64,000 bases of DNA, from contig NC_073337.2 in NCBI RefSeq assembly GCF_027580225.2, forward strand, positions 13,117,501 to 13,181,500, written 5' to 3'. Under the pieces are notes generated by a model. That model did no database searches. It had not been told where the DNA came from and saw only the letters and a list, made by a program, of their open reading frames with translations. The stretch comes from Misgurnus anguillicaudatus (Eukaryota; Chordata; Actinopteri; Cypriniformes; Cobitidae). The position numbers and the translations under genes are program-made. Below are positions 11,993 to 26,900 of this stretch, piece after piece. Every line of letters begins with the position of its first letter. Position 1 is the first letter of the stretch.

Positions 11993-14900
11993 GTAAGAAA
12001 TTTACAGATGGCATTTGGTTGGAAACCATGTGTGCTTTTGTCTGAGGGGTTTTGTGAAGGCCCTGCAGCATGACATGGCTTTGACCTTTAAAAGCCAGCA
12101 CATAATCAATAGAGCACTGTGTTCTTCTGCAATGTGAAGAACAATTCATCATAGACATGTTTTCTCTTTTCTAAACACATGCTGATGCAACCATATTTCT
12201 TGCTTTTTGGTGGTGTAAACAGCACTAATGTTATTGTTTAAGAATGAAGTAAAGTTTATTAACTTTAGGCACAAAACTCACCGTTAAAACTTGTGATAGA
12301 TGTGACAGACACACTGAGTCATGCAACATGTTGAGGAGTGGTGTTGTCACTTACCTAACAGGATCTGGCAGATGGCAAAATAAGCAAAACATCCTATAGA
12401 CTTGCTTTAATTTTTTTTCTAATTTAACCTATTAACCTTAGACCTATTGTGTAATCTCAAAATGCTAGGTTGTTTTAACTCACTGTTGGGTTAAATATAA
12501 ACATTTTAACCCAACAATTGGGTTGTTGCTTTTTGTGTAATCATCTCAGCAATGTTTAAGAACATGTATGCATTTGTCAGATGTGTTTATCCAAAGCAAC
12601 TTACAGTGCATTTAAGATAAACATTTTATTAACATGTATGATCCCTGGAAATCAAACCCATTACATGCTAATGCTAATTACATGTTAAAGGATTAGTCCA
12701 TTTTCTTAAAAAAATTCCAGATAATTTACTCACCACCATGTCATCCAAACTGTTGAAGTCTTTCTTTGTTCAGTCGAGAAGAAATTATGTTTTTGGAGGA
12801 AAACATTCCAGGATTTTTCTCATTTTAATGGACTTTAATGGACCCCAACACTTAGCAGTTTTGATGCAGTTTGAAATTGCAGTTTCAAAGGACTCTAAAC
12901 GATCTCAAGCAAGGCATTAGGGTCTTATCTAGCGAAACGATTGTAATTTTTGGCAAAAAAAAATGCACTTTTAAACCACAACTTCTCTTCTTCCTCCCGT
13001 CCTTTGATGCGCCAGTGCGACCTCGCGTAATTGCGTAATGACGTTGAAAGGTCACGTGTTGTTACATATATAATACATTTGTGGACAATTTTAAACAATA
13101 AACTGACACAAAGACATTAATTAGTATCATTCAACATACAACAACGTCGGAACGGTCCTCTTTCTGCACACTGGGGCGTATTTTCGATACGTCATCTGTG
13201 ACCTTTTGACGTGATGACGCATTACGTGAGGTCGCACTGGTGCATCACAGGACCGGAAGAAGATGAAAAGTTGTGGTCCAAAAGTGGACACTTTCTATCC
13301 TTCTTGCCAAAAATGACAATCATTTCACTAGATAAGACCCTTATGCCTCGTTTGAGATCATTTAGAGTCCTTTGAAACTGCAAATTTAAACTGCATTAAA
13401 ACTGCCAAGTGTTGGGGTCCACTAAAGTCCATTAAAATTAGAAAAATCCTGGAATGTTTTCCTCCCAAAACATAATTTCTTCTCGACTGAACAAAGACAG
13501 ACATTAACATTTTGGATGACATGATGGTGAGTAAATTATCTGGATTTGTTTTAAGAAAATGGACTAATCCTTTAACACAATGCTTTATCAATTACAGGAG
13601 TATAGCAATCTTCAGTACATAGCAATGTCAACCACAACATTTTTTTCCCAGGGAAGTATTCAAAGTTTAGATTTAAGAAAAAAAAGTTTTACAAAGATCC
13701 CAAGAAACATAAATGCAGTCAAGTGAGTCCAAACTTTTAGTGTATTAGACATTCAAATTAAAATATTGCCTCAAGCTCAAATGAAAATAATTAGGTAAAA
13801 TATAGATATTAGCTTCATACATTCTGTTACCGCCCCATTTTTTCCGCCTGAATAAAGTACATAAACTTATTTTATGGTCTTTCCAGGCGTGTTCTTCATT
13901 CCATATTTCATCTTCCTGTTCTTTTGTGGAATCCCAGTATTCTTCTTGGAGACTGCAATGGGTCAATACACCAGTCAGGGAGGCATCACTGCTTGGAGAA
14001 AAATTTGCCCCATGTTTGAAGGTTTTGCATGCATTTACAAATAGTGCCTTTAATATCAACCTATATATCTAACATGTCAGCATTCTGGAGTTATCTCAGA
14101 GGAATGTCATAAGTTAAGATTGCAGACAGGGCATTAATTGTTTTATTTCTTCTTTCCTTGCAGGGGTAGGCATTGCCTCTCAAGTTATAGTGATATATCT
14201 GAATATATATTACATAGTGGTTCTGGCTTGGGCTATCTTCTACCTGTTTAACTGTTTCTGGAGTACACTACCTTGGACTTCCTGCAGCAACGATTGGAAC
14301 ACAGGTGTGGCTTAATGTATTATAGTAATGCATGACAAGCTGTATTCAATTAGGATTAAGACACTGAATAACTTAGGATAACTTTTTTTGTGGTTTCCCA
14401 AATGGCACGAACATCACAGCTTTGATCCTCACAAATATTATAATGCAATCATCCCTATTTCAGTTTTTCAAAGCCTGTTATCTACAGTATTAATATTGGG
14501 TGCGTAACATGTAACGTACACCATACTGTGCAATGGATGTGAATGACTTATGCATTGTTAAAATTAGTTGTGTTCTTAAAAATGAAACGAAGGCGATCGA
14601 AGCAAAGTTCATTACAACATGTATGTAGTCCGTCATGTGTGTGGTTCGTCATTTCAAAATATGTGTTCTGCGCATCGAGAGATACTGTGTGCATCACGTG
14701 TCTTGTCAAAATAAGTGCCTGCTGCAGACGCGTCTAAAGGGTTTATGATAAAAGAGACGCTCGTGTTTACCAGATTCTCGCAAAATCTCATGCGTAATCA
14801 GAGTTTACTGTAAAGGGAGTGTCTTGCGTGTATTTTGTGAACATGAGCGTCTGTTTTATCATAAACGGTTTTGACGTGTGTGCAGCAGGCACTTTTTTTG

Positions 14901-17900
14901 ACAAAACACGTGATGTACATGGTTCACATGACAAAACAAACACATATTTTGAAAATGCAAGCAACACACGACACTCCGAACACTTATTTTGAATTAGCAC
15001 CCCTCGTTGAGCCGTCACGAGCCGCCACTGGCTGTTAATTTATTAAAAAATAATGCACAGCCAAGGTGGTAATGTGTCACAACCCGAAACGGAGTCCCGT
15101 CAATATGGGTAAGCATTATTTTCAAATAATGTAGGGGTCCAAAGTTAATTATTCCACTTATAGCATGGTTACAACAGACTTTGCCCTGGTGGTTATTTAA
15201 AGATATACCACGGGTCTGTTGAATGCTGTATTCTGATTGGTTGTGAAATGTTCCACGGGTATGCATTATTTTTTGATAATCGCACACCTAACTTGTCAAA
15301 TGTCTTATAAATAGGCACCAGAGCAATATTTGTGGTAACCGTGGTATAAGCGGGAAAATTGACTCCGGTCTGTTGAATTATTTGAAAATAATGCACACCC
15401 GTGGTGCATTACCACCTTGGGTGTGCATTATTTTCTTATAATTCAATGGCCCGCCATCAATTATTCCTAACATATTTGACAGGTCAGGTGTGCTTTGAAA
15501 AATAATGCATGCATGTGGAACATTTCTCAACCAATCAGAATAAAGCATTTAACCTCCCTGTTGAATGTTTTATTCTGATTGGTTGAGAATTGTTCTACGG
15601 GTATGTTTTATTTTTAATAATAATGAATAATTCTGAATTATTCAACGTCAGATATTTCTTACTTAATGCACAGCAAGTAGTAAAGTTCGAGTAGCCAAAG
15701 ATCTCCAAAGAGCAAAGCTGGAGAACACACAAGATGGAAAATAAAAAGTACCCACGTCCATGTTTAAATTTACTGCTTGATCTTTAATGTTCTGGGTCTA
15801 TTTTCTACCAAAGGTCCTGGACATGTTGTTGGGATACATGCCATTATGGATTCTATCAAATACCAAACAATAAAAAACAATCTTGTGGAGGTTGCAAAAC
15901 TTATTAAATAAAGGGGTGCCAATATCCATACAAAACATCATAGCAACTGCAAAGTAGACCTCTTAACATTGTTGTAGCGAGTTTTGCACAGGCAAGCACC
16001 ACTCCCATTTTTTTAAAGAAAATAAATAATAAATCTAGTTTGTTGGTTATTCTAAACAATCTGTTTTCTTATCAACAGCAAACTGCCAAACTTTAAATGC
16101 TACAAACATCGGTGAGCACAGATCTGCTGCTGACTGGTCTTTCCTCTACAATGAAACTGACAACTACAGCTTGAGGTAATCACACTTGACAACATCTGAG
16201 AGCAGGAAAAAAAAGACTTGTTTTGTCTGGCGTTCACTCGGATGTTTGGATTTAAGGCTTTAGATGTTTGAAAACATGTTTAGAAAAAAAGTTTTGTTTT
16301 ATACAAACAAAACCACTTTAGTATTTATTCATTCTTTGTACTCAAGAAGATGAAAAGAACATACAGACAGACATATGAGAGAGCAGGTGTATACATATAT
16401 ATAAAATATATTCTTCTTGTCGTAACTTGATATCGTATTGCTTTTTTCTTATATAGAAATAGATTTAAAAATTAAACCTTGCTCTTTTGTGTATAGAACC
16501 TGAAACAGCACAGGAACGGAAGTAAACACTTGCTTTTGTTTGAAAGCAAGGCACTTTAAATACTTTGGTGTACTCATACTTTTCTTTTGATCTTTCTTCA
16601 GTTCTCAAAATGGATCTGAATGGCCACCTTTTAAAGTGATCTCCGCAGAACAAGAGTATTGGTTGTGAGTTGGATACATAATTTCTTAAATTAATATTTA
16701 GTTATATAAAGTTTTCTAACAAAACATTTAACTTTTAGGGACAATGCTTCGTTTTTATTGGCTACTCAGTAAGTGTAGGTTGTAGGATCATGCTACATTT
16801 CTGACACTGTCAAAAAAAAATAATCGCAGGCAATCTTTGATCGCAAGACCGTGACAACAGATGTATTTTAATCTCTCTGAATCACCAAAGCCGTCCTATT
16901 GAACATTGAATGTTAATATCTATAATCTTTGGTTCTGTTACACTTTTCAAGCATTGATCTGTTCCCGGCAAACCAAACACATCAACACTGGCTCAGCCTT
17001 TGGCGTGAGGCTTGAGGCAGTACTGTTTGATTGTCTGACCAATGACAGATCCCCATCTGTGTTCGATGATTGCCAAGGCAAGCATCACTATTACTATTGC
17101 TCAGATAGTACTTCAGTCTCTAAAAACAATGAAGCCATTTAATTTATTTCTGTCTGTCATTGCATCTTTTGTAATGAGCATTTATGCTGTAGTTTGTACA
17201 TGTATGTGGGTTCAAAGCATTCACAATACTGCACTACAGTCAGTTACATGCAAAATCTCATTATGCAGGATGGCTGTATAAGTAAGCAATAAGGTACGAG
17301 AGGCTGTGCTGTATCGTGAATAAGTAACTGCTGAAGGGCATTGTTAGGCACGACGCGAAGCGGAGTGCCTGCAACCCCTTCAGCCGTTACTTATTCACGA
17401 TACAGCACTTGCCTCGAGTACCTTATTGCTTTTATAAAACAGTTACCACACAATATTAAAGTAAAAAAATATTAGTGCAACTTTCATGAAGTTAAATCAA
17501 TAAAAGCATTCCTTCCGCTAGAAAAAATAGTCCCTCACTGCGAACAACAACATGAAAGCTCAAATAAAAACAACAAACTGTTCTCAGACTTTGTCTCATT
17601 ATATGTTTATGTGTTGCTAAGGGTGTTGCTAAGGGCGCAGTAATTTAAATAGAACTGTTGGGTGAAGCGGTCATAACAGTGTTTTATCGTGAATAAAGCA
17701 CACCTATTGACCAATCAGAATCAAGGATTGGAACTAACCGTTTTATAACACTATATAAAGATCAGGAATAGTTTCTGCTTCAGAGTTGTGGAGGATTTTT
17801 TGAAGATTTTTTGGTAACACTTTACAATAAGGGTGCACTAATAAGCATGAATTCACGCTTAACTAATGCACAGATAATACTTAATTAATGTATTACTAAT

Positions 17901-20900
17901 GGTTATCTAAGCTATTCATTAATGATTGCCTCATTAGCAACTAACGAAGAGTCTGTCTGGTTCATATATTAGTTCATATATGAATTGTTATTAATTAAAT
18001 ATGTAATTGTGGATTCATTTCATCATCACTTATTTTATTAACTAATAGTGTTTATTAATTTGTTAATTACCACAATGAGCCAAAGCCTTATATTTCAACT
18101 TCCAGATAATACAGGTAAACTAATATGCATTAATACATTGTTTATTACAGCATTAGTAGTGTGTTAATTAATACTATTACTAAATAAGAGTTAATGATGT
18201 GCATCAAAAAGTTAATTCACAACATAATGATATATTTGCAAACCATTAGCTAATGATTAATTAATAATTAATGACCATCACTAGAGTTTATAAAAGCTAT
18301 TTATTAAACACTGGTTTCCAAAAACATTGCCAAAAACACCCATAACACACTACATTTAAACACAACAATAAAACATTTACAAAATACTATAAAATGAAAT
18401 AATATAATATATTCCCCTCTCTGTACATTAGTTAAGCATGAATTTCTGCTTATTAGTGCACCCTTATTGTAAAGTGTTACCAATTTTTTTAAACAAAATG
18501 TTGTTCATCCTACACTGTAAAAAAAAAAACGTAATTATGCAAGTCATTTCAACCTAGTTTTTTAACTTTCGACTTTCATATAACAAGTTAAATAATTTCA
18601 ACTTGTTTTTCTAAGTTAAAGTAACATAAAAATATATGTTGATATGATATCATTTTTTACAGTGTATACAATCCCACGCACAATTTTATTTTCTTATGGC
18701 TCCAGTGTTTGTTCTACGGTGTATTGTCTGTAATGGTGATTTGCAAGAATGCAAAACTGTGTTATAGAAATACACTTGAATTTAAGCAAATCATTTTTTT
18801 ACATGGGTTGAAATCGGCACTGTTACCTCACAGCAAGGTTAGCGGTTCTCCTCGGCTGGGTCAGGGAGTCGTTCTGTGTTTGGATGTGTCAGTGTGGGTT
18901 TACTCTGTGTACTCTGGTTTCCTTCCACAGTCCAAAGACATGCAGGTTGAATTGGAGATGCCAAATTTTCCTTCCCCAACTTGTGTATAGATTAACCTAT
19001 GTGCACATTTTGACTTCTTACAGTGTGAAATGTCCCTTAGTCATTCAATTACTAAAAGTATGTGGTAATGTCTTGAAGAACTTTTTCATTCTTGACAATG
19101 ATCGAGACCCCTCTCCCTTACAAAGGGTGGGAAAAATGAAAAACATCTGTAAAACAGAGACCTTAAATTTTTCATCATGCAGACATGAGATATTAGGCAA
19201 TCTGGGCTGAACCACATAGCCGAAAATGCAATGAGATGTTTATTATTCATGCAGTATTCTAAACTAAAACCCACAAACCTACATCAAGGAAACAGAACAT
19301 GTGTTTCTAGCACGGGTATATTTATGTTTGTAACTTATTTCTGTTGCAATGTTTGTCCTTTTCCATATTTGTGTCAACTTAAAAATGTTTGACATGCATG
19401 TTACTGAAATGACAGGAAATGTGTTGTTTATAATTTCTCCTGTTGTGCTGTATGTGTATCCTCAGTTATCGTATGTTGCGGGTGTCTGACAGTGGTGCTC
19501 TGGAGGGCGTAAACGGTGATCTTGCCATGTGTCTTTTGCTGGCATGGGTCATCTGTTATTTCTGCATCTTTAAAGGGGTCAAGACCACAGGCAAGGTCAG
19601 CTAACAGATTTACTGTCTGACATGAAAATAATTGAGAAAACAAAAGAAAATATATGTGACCCTGTCTGTGAAACACTGGCTAAAGACATTTTTGTGATTT
19701 ATTATTTTCTACATAAAAATCATCCTACATAATTAAAGAACATTCTGAGAAATATAACCTTGATATCTTAAAAATTGAGTAAGATCATGTCAAAGATTGG
19801 AATTAAAGTGAAATCAATAATTGAAGACAAACAATGATGCCCAAATCTCATAATTAGATTATAAACCTTTTGCCTGGATTTCACAGATAGGGTCACATAA
19901 TAGACTTACATTCCCTTAAAGGTGGGGTGCATGATTTTTGAAAAACACTTTGGAAAAGGGAGTCGGCCGACTACCAAAACACACTTGTAGCTAATTAGCA
20001 GTAAGTGGCTAATCTACTAACGGTACATACATGGGGTGAAAGCATTAACCCTTGACAGAAGGCTTGTCTGAGGCGTGGCCAACAGCCAATAACAGTGGCC
20101 GCAACCTATGCTCCGGTCTTCCATAAACGTAATTGGCTGGCTCTGCCTAGGTTATTTGCATAAGGCGATCTGATTGGCTTTTATATCATGTAGCCTTTCA
20201 GATAATTTGAGGTCATAAAAGCATAATGGCTGGCCGGGTTATTGTTTTTGTAATGAAAAAATATTGGACAGAACACACCGCTGGGTTAAAATTGACCCAG
20301 TGCTGGATTATTTTAACCCAAATGCTGGGTTATTATACCCCATGGTTGCATAACAACAACCCAACATTGTGTAATTTTTAACCCAGCATGGGGTAATTTT
20401 TAACCCAGAATGTGTTCTGTCCAATATTTACCAATTATGGGTCAAAAATAACCTAGCCATTTTTAGAGTGTCTATAACTATAAAAAGTAGCAAAATAAAA
20501 ATAGCAAGTTAAAAATAATTTTAGCTTAACAGTAATGTGTCACACTTTGGGAAAAAATATTTAAATAAATATTATTCATATTAAATATTTATGTGTAAAT
20601 GTTTTGTAGGTTGTGTACTTCACGGCTACGTTCCCGTACCTGATGCTGTTCATCCTGTTTATTAGAGGAGTATCCTTACCTGGAGCTGGAACTGGGATTG
20701 CTTATTACCTTTATCCTGACATCAGTAAACTCTCCAACCCTGATGTAAGTTAAACAAAGGCACTGTATTGTACTGCGAAAACTCTGAAACTAAATAAATA
20801 CTTTTTAAGAAAGTATTTCTATAGAAGGACATACATTACTTTCAATAATACGTGCATGCTAAAAGGAACACCCTGAATTTTAGTTTTTTAGATGTTTCTC

Positions 20901-23900
20901 AAAACACAATTCAAATCACAAATGCTTTCAGTAATGTTTGTATTACACAAAAGCATGTTAAATATAATATGCATTTGCATAACATTATCCAAAGGCACCT
21001 ACATTGCATTCAAGCTGCTATACATTTTGTAAATACATCCAGGGATTGAACCAATGACCTTTTACTAATGTAAAAATGCTCTATCATGTAAGCTACAAAA
21101 ACACTGTGCCATTATATGTCTTAATATGTTATAATATCTGTGATAAGGGCAACAGTACTGTTTGTACTATCAGGCAGACAATATTAATTGTCATGTTTTC
21201 ATATCATGTTTTTGCCTGTATTGCCTAATAACTCTTGGCTCTGTGGTGTTTATTGAGAGTAAGACTGGTTTCTGTTAACCCCGGGGCTGGCTGCTATAAC
21301 TGGATCTGGTTTTGGAGACCGAAATTTAAGTTAACGAAAACACAGTTGTAAAATGAACAGGAGGTTTTTGCAAGACCTGAGGAATATAATTTTACAATGC
21401 ATGTCACAAAAATATTTCTTAGACATGGATTTTGTTCGCCTAAAGTGGCTGAGTAAAATATAGTTTGACTAGAAAAACTGTGAAAAATGAGTTGCGTGGG
21501 CGGCCTGGGAAGATTTATTTTTTTTGTAGTGGGGAAACAAGTATTGTCTTGTTGTAAATAGAGGGAGAAGTAGAGTCACATTGGAGGTACACAGATGCAG
21601 CTATAATAGTAATGCCAAGATACAGAATAGGTTATTGAGAACATCTAATAGGGGTTATTAACATCCTGTCTACTGAAAGAAACAGCTTTGGTGGAAGAAC
21701 AAATAAAACCGTGTCAGAATGTCCTTGCTATTCCCTTCTCACATTCACACACAGGAAGTGTGTATAAATATTCACATGAGTGGGGTACCATGTATACACA
21801 GTCTGGAAAAGTTAATAAACACTCAGTATTACAAAATAGAACTGGGGGATGTTAGCCTGCTTATAGTAACCAGATGTGGATTGCTACATGTAAGTGTGCA
21901 TTGGTGAACCCCCTTGCAAATGAGACATGTGTTATGTTCTGTATGGATAAAGGTCAGTGATGCTGTTGCATATTTTAAATTCTGATATTATGGTGATCAG
22001 ATATGGCTTAAGTCTCTGTTTGGTAGTAATTGGATGACATCTTTTGCCTCTTTTAACATCCACAAGACAAAATTGTGAGTTCAGTCGATTAGATCGGCAT
22101 ATACCTCTCCTCAGTAAACCACAAAATTTAAGGTACCATTTATGTCCACAGCACAAATGGAAAAAATTAAATTCTAAGGGGCAGTTTCTCAGTCAGGGTT
22201 CAGATACAGTTTTTCTTGATTGCTTAGACACAATTCAACAATTCACCATTTTTTCAAATCTTCACACACAATTGAAAAATGTCACACCCAACAGAACAAA
22301 CAGCAAACTTCTGAATCCCATTTCAAACTGTGTCCTCAGACAATACACACATTGGGAATGATGTAATGTATCGGATTTTGTGCTACAGAAACCAGTTTTT
22401 TTGTTTAAGCAATTGAGACAAACTTTAAATTGATGGTTGTTGAACTCTTACAACAAGAGTAACTGTGGGTTCGCCCCAGATGCGTGTTCAACGATTTGCG
22501 CGAGTAGATTACATACAGAGTCAATGCAAATACGCGATCAGACGCGTCGTCACGTGGGGCGATGCGACTGACGTGATATGGACGGCATGTTTGCCCCAAA
22601 AACATGCACTATTCGCCTCAAACGCGTCTTCACCCAAGTTGAAAAAATTGGTAACACTTTACAATAAGGTTCATTAGTTAACATTATTTAACTACATTAG
22701 TTAACATGAACTAATTATGAACTGCGCTTATACAGCATTTATTAATCTTTGTTAATGTTAATTTCAACAATTACTTATACTTTATTAAAATCTTGTTAAC
22801 GTTAGTTAATGCACTGTGAACTAACATGAACAAACAATTAAAAGCTTTATTTCTATTAAATAACATTAACAAAGATGAACAAATACTGTAACAAATGTAT
22901 TGCTCATGGTTTGTTCATGTTAGTTAATACATTAACTAATGTTACCTAATGAACCTTATTGTAAAGTGTTACCAAAATATTTAACTCAAGCGAAAAATTT
23001 GCATGACACTTTGGCTGCACGACTCGTGCTAAAATGTGAATCACGATTTTTCTCCATGGTAATTGAGATCCCGATTCTCTCAAACGATTCTCATATTTTC
23101 AACAAAAAAAAAACATTTATTGCACTCAAGTAGCAAAAATGTGCTACACTGGACTTTTAGTTATAATAAAGTGTCTTCAAAGTCTCTTTTCCTTATTTTA
23201 GAAGATGAGTAACTTAAAATGTGTTAGCTGTTAAACATAAAGAATAGAATGTTGACATTAATAAATAAAAGTAATTGTACAAAAAAGCACAGGTGCTATT
23301 TATTTTAATCAAACTGGTCAACCTCAAAACTTTAAAAACACGAAACCTTTAAAGAATCATCCGGACAGTCTTATTTCAGAATATTAACAATTATAAAGTT
23401 GATTATTATTCTTAATTAATCGTAAATTGTTGTAATACGTTTATGACTTGCGAATGTAATGCTCAGTTAAAGGGAAACTTCACCCATTTGCATTAAGCTT
23501 TGTACCGTTAGAACCCCAGTCATGTTTTTGAATGGTCGTGCATCATTCCCTCAGTTTCCCCTGAGAGGGGAGAAATACTGATTTCAGTGAGGCACATCCT
23601 TCTTTCAATGATGTAAAAATCGTCATTTTGCGTCATTGAAAGAAGGAAATCCTGTATCTCTATTGAGTGTGAAAGACTACAGACACTCATTCCTCATTTT
23701 TCCATCGTGGGGGCTATGGGTGGGACCCACTCACGCTTCAGACCAATTACAGATCAGTGGGTGGGACTTACGAAAATATACGAACACATACGGAAAAAAA
23801 ACGATCAGCCGCCATCTTTATGCTAAGCTAAGCTAAACAGAAGTTGTGAAGCGAGTCAGACTTCATGTTACAATAACAGTGGAAGTTAATCAATATGATA

Positions 23901-26900
23901 TAGAAGAGGGTGATTTCGCAAGCGTGATGCTCTAATCCGCTGTTCATTGCACCTTTATGAGCCACAGTACAACAAAGAGCTCAGGCAGATGGAGGAACAG
24001 AAGCCCGAGGAGTAGGCTGGAGCATGGGCTTCGGCTGAGTAGAGGAGCCGGGGGAAGACACCGCAACCATCGGCCTCTGCTGCGTAGAGAAGCTTGCCTG
24101 TTCTCTCGCTGTGTGCCCTCTTTATAACATTTCTGCATCAGATAAGGATGTGGACGTTCGTTTGGTAAAGGTTTCCAGGCAAGAGAGCAACTTTGCGCGC
24201 GTTTGGACATGTTTATTTCACAGACGCGTTTCGGCTTACGAGCAAACGCACTGCAGAGTATATGAGCTTGGACAGACTCGCGCTGTGTGCTTTTGGTTTA
24301 AGATTTCTGGATCAGATAAGGATATGAACGTTTGTTTTGTTAATGTTTCTGGGCGCGTGCTTATTTCAAAGACGTGTTTCGGCTTACGAGTACAAGCTCC
24401 AAGAGCTGAGGCAGCGCTTCTGTGGAGATATTGTGCAGGGGACCCGTTTGTGTGGAGGATGCCGGGATAAACGGACGTCTAACTAAAGTGAGTGTTTCTA
24501 TTTTCTTTGTTATACTAAGGTGGCATTTATATACACAATAGCATATCTGAGCGGTGTTTTATATGTCTATATTGTGAGAGCAGTGAGGCTGATATTACAC
24601 AGATGTAATTACAGTAAACAAGAGACAAAAAGAAAATTAGTAAAACTAAATAAACATTTAAAATGCATACCCTTTTTGAAGTACTTGAAAAAACATTTGT
24701 ACTGCAGATCTGAAACCGCACGTTACTGTTTGAATAAGACTTTGCTACACACCAGGCCAGAGTGTTATTGTGTGTACCACTATGTAACATCACGTTTAAA
24801 AGTAAGTCATGATTGGTGTCTGTCAGACACAGTGGTGGTGGCTATTTTCTTTGTTTTACTAACGTGGCATTTATGTACACAATATCATATCTGAGCCGTG
24901 TTCCGATTAATGGGAGTGGCTTGCAGAGCTGTGCATTATAGTGGGAGTTGTAGTTTTTCATACAAATGTGCTCTCAAGTCACATTTTGTCTTTTCTCGGT
25001 CAAATAGGCACAAAATTCTACATTTATGTTACATTTTGACTACAAATATGACTCACTTTCCATAAAGTTTAATGTTCCTATCGGTGAAATGGCCCTTTAA
25101 GTTAAACCAGGCGTATGTAGTCTGCATATGCGACCTACGGAGGCTGCAGCCTTCCGATTGAAAACGGCCTGAGGTAACTTATTTCCTTGCTTTTTTTGGA
25201 ACCAATATTGTTGCATCGTCACTCTCTCCGTTGCCACCAGGATTTTCCACAATGGCTCACGTTTTTTCCTCTCATTTGTTTGAAAATTGCCGCTCCAAAT
25301 CCATCAAGTAAATTGATGTGTTTAGGTTTGCCACTTTTGTTCCACATCAACGTGAGTGACAGCCAAACGCTGCAAATGAGGAGAAGTGCAGCAGGGATTT
25401 GAGCAGTGTCCGACAGATGCCGACATGCGCTGTCAATGTGTGTACAGTATATTCATAAAAAATTTTGATTTTTAGATACATGGCGTGGCACGAAGTGTAT
25501 CCCTCGGTGTACGACATCCTTAAGTCGCACTGGATAATAAAGTGCCACAGGGATGACGTATTTTTGTAGGCCAACCTGGAAGTTAGCAGGACACTGGTTT
25601 TCCATTATCGCAAAAAATAAGCTCTGTATTTAACAAAAGTTAATGACACGTGTTTTTTTTCCAACAAGGAAATCTTCACAGATGAATACAACTTTTATTA
25701 AAGGAACAGTATGTAGGATTGTGGTCAAAACTGGTACTGCAATCACAAAACTTGTGGCTAAAACTGGTACTGCAATCACACAACTGGTGGCCAATACATA
25801 AAATGACAACATAAACATTAGTTGAGGGCTGCAACTCCACTTTTTTTTAATAACAATATTCTGGCCGGACCACTGTTGTCAGTGATATAAGTATTTGAAA
25901 TAAAAATTATTTCTTAATGTCTAGTGACATATCAGGGCCGTTTTATGATTAATTGATATAAATTTCTTACATACTGTTCCTTTAAATATTTTGAAGTTTA
26001 TGCATTTACTAAAAAAAATAAAAAGCCCAACATCGACTTCAAAATTCATACAAGTTGTGTTAACCTGAAAACACTACTGTAACTTGTTTAAAAGAGCTTT
26101 TTTGCAATAATACAAAATACGTCATCCGTGCGGCACTCTATAGCATCTATCAAACATGTAATGTAAAAAATAATTTACATTTTGGGGAAGGAATGTGACT
26201 TATTTTAAATCATTTACAATTTACTTGTTTCAATTTACTTACTTCTGTATTCACAGTAAGCATTGTTGCAATGCTGGTTTACAGAAAACATTTTGTATTC
26301 TATTGTAGGGGATAACCAGACTATGACATTACTAAGCAGTTACACAAGCTGTCTCATTATTAAGATTGGATCTAAGAGTCCATTATACATTGTTACCTGT
26401 TGTAATGCAGATGTCCTTTATTTTTTGTGCAACATTTCCTGTGGTCAAGGTGTCACTGATGATATATTAATCTATATACAACCGTAATGGTCCTAAGATA
26501 TGTTTCATTTTCTTCATACCAGATGCATTTCTTTTCATTATAGGTGGAACAAGCCCCAGACATCTTCTTGATAGATTTTGAGAGATTGAAAGTCCCATCA
26601 TCATTATCTTTTATATTTGGTCTCTTTATCTTCAGGTCTGGCGTGATGCGGGGACTCAGGTGTTTTTCTCGTACGCCGTGTGTCAAGGAGTCCTTACAGC
26701 GCTGGGCAGTTACAACAGATACAACAATGACTGCTACAAGTCTGTAACCTCTAATGTCAATGTTAAACATGTTAAACATGTCATCAGTATTTTGTCATTT
26801 ATGATTGTATATTTGTATCCTGATTTCTACAAGGATTGTTTAGCGCTCTGCGTGCTGAACAGCACAACAAGCATCTTTGCTGGGTTTGTGGTCTTCTCCA

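Noticed and set aside
13745..14059. Minus-strand frame over exon 2 of the first transporter gene
   Set aside because: Shadow of the coding exon on the other strand.
16906..17281. Frames in intron 5 considered as extra transporter exons
   Set aside because: Phases of exons 5 and 6 fit each other directly and the translations lack SLC6 features.
17811..18483. Possible CRISPR-like or regularly spaced repeat (repeated TTAAT motifs)
   Set aside because: Spacing is irregular and the terminal inverted repeats identify a MITE in a eukaryotic genome.
24520..24894. 124-codon plus-strand frame
   Set aside because: Lies wholly in a TTAA-flanked repeat element, overlaps an opposite frame and resembles no transposase.
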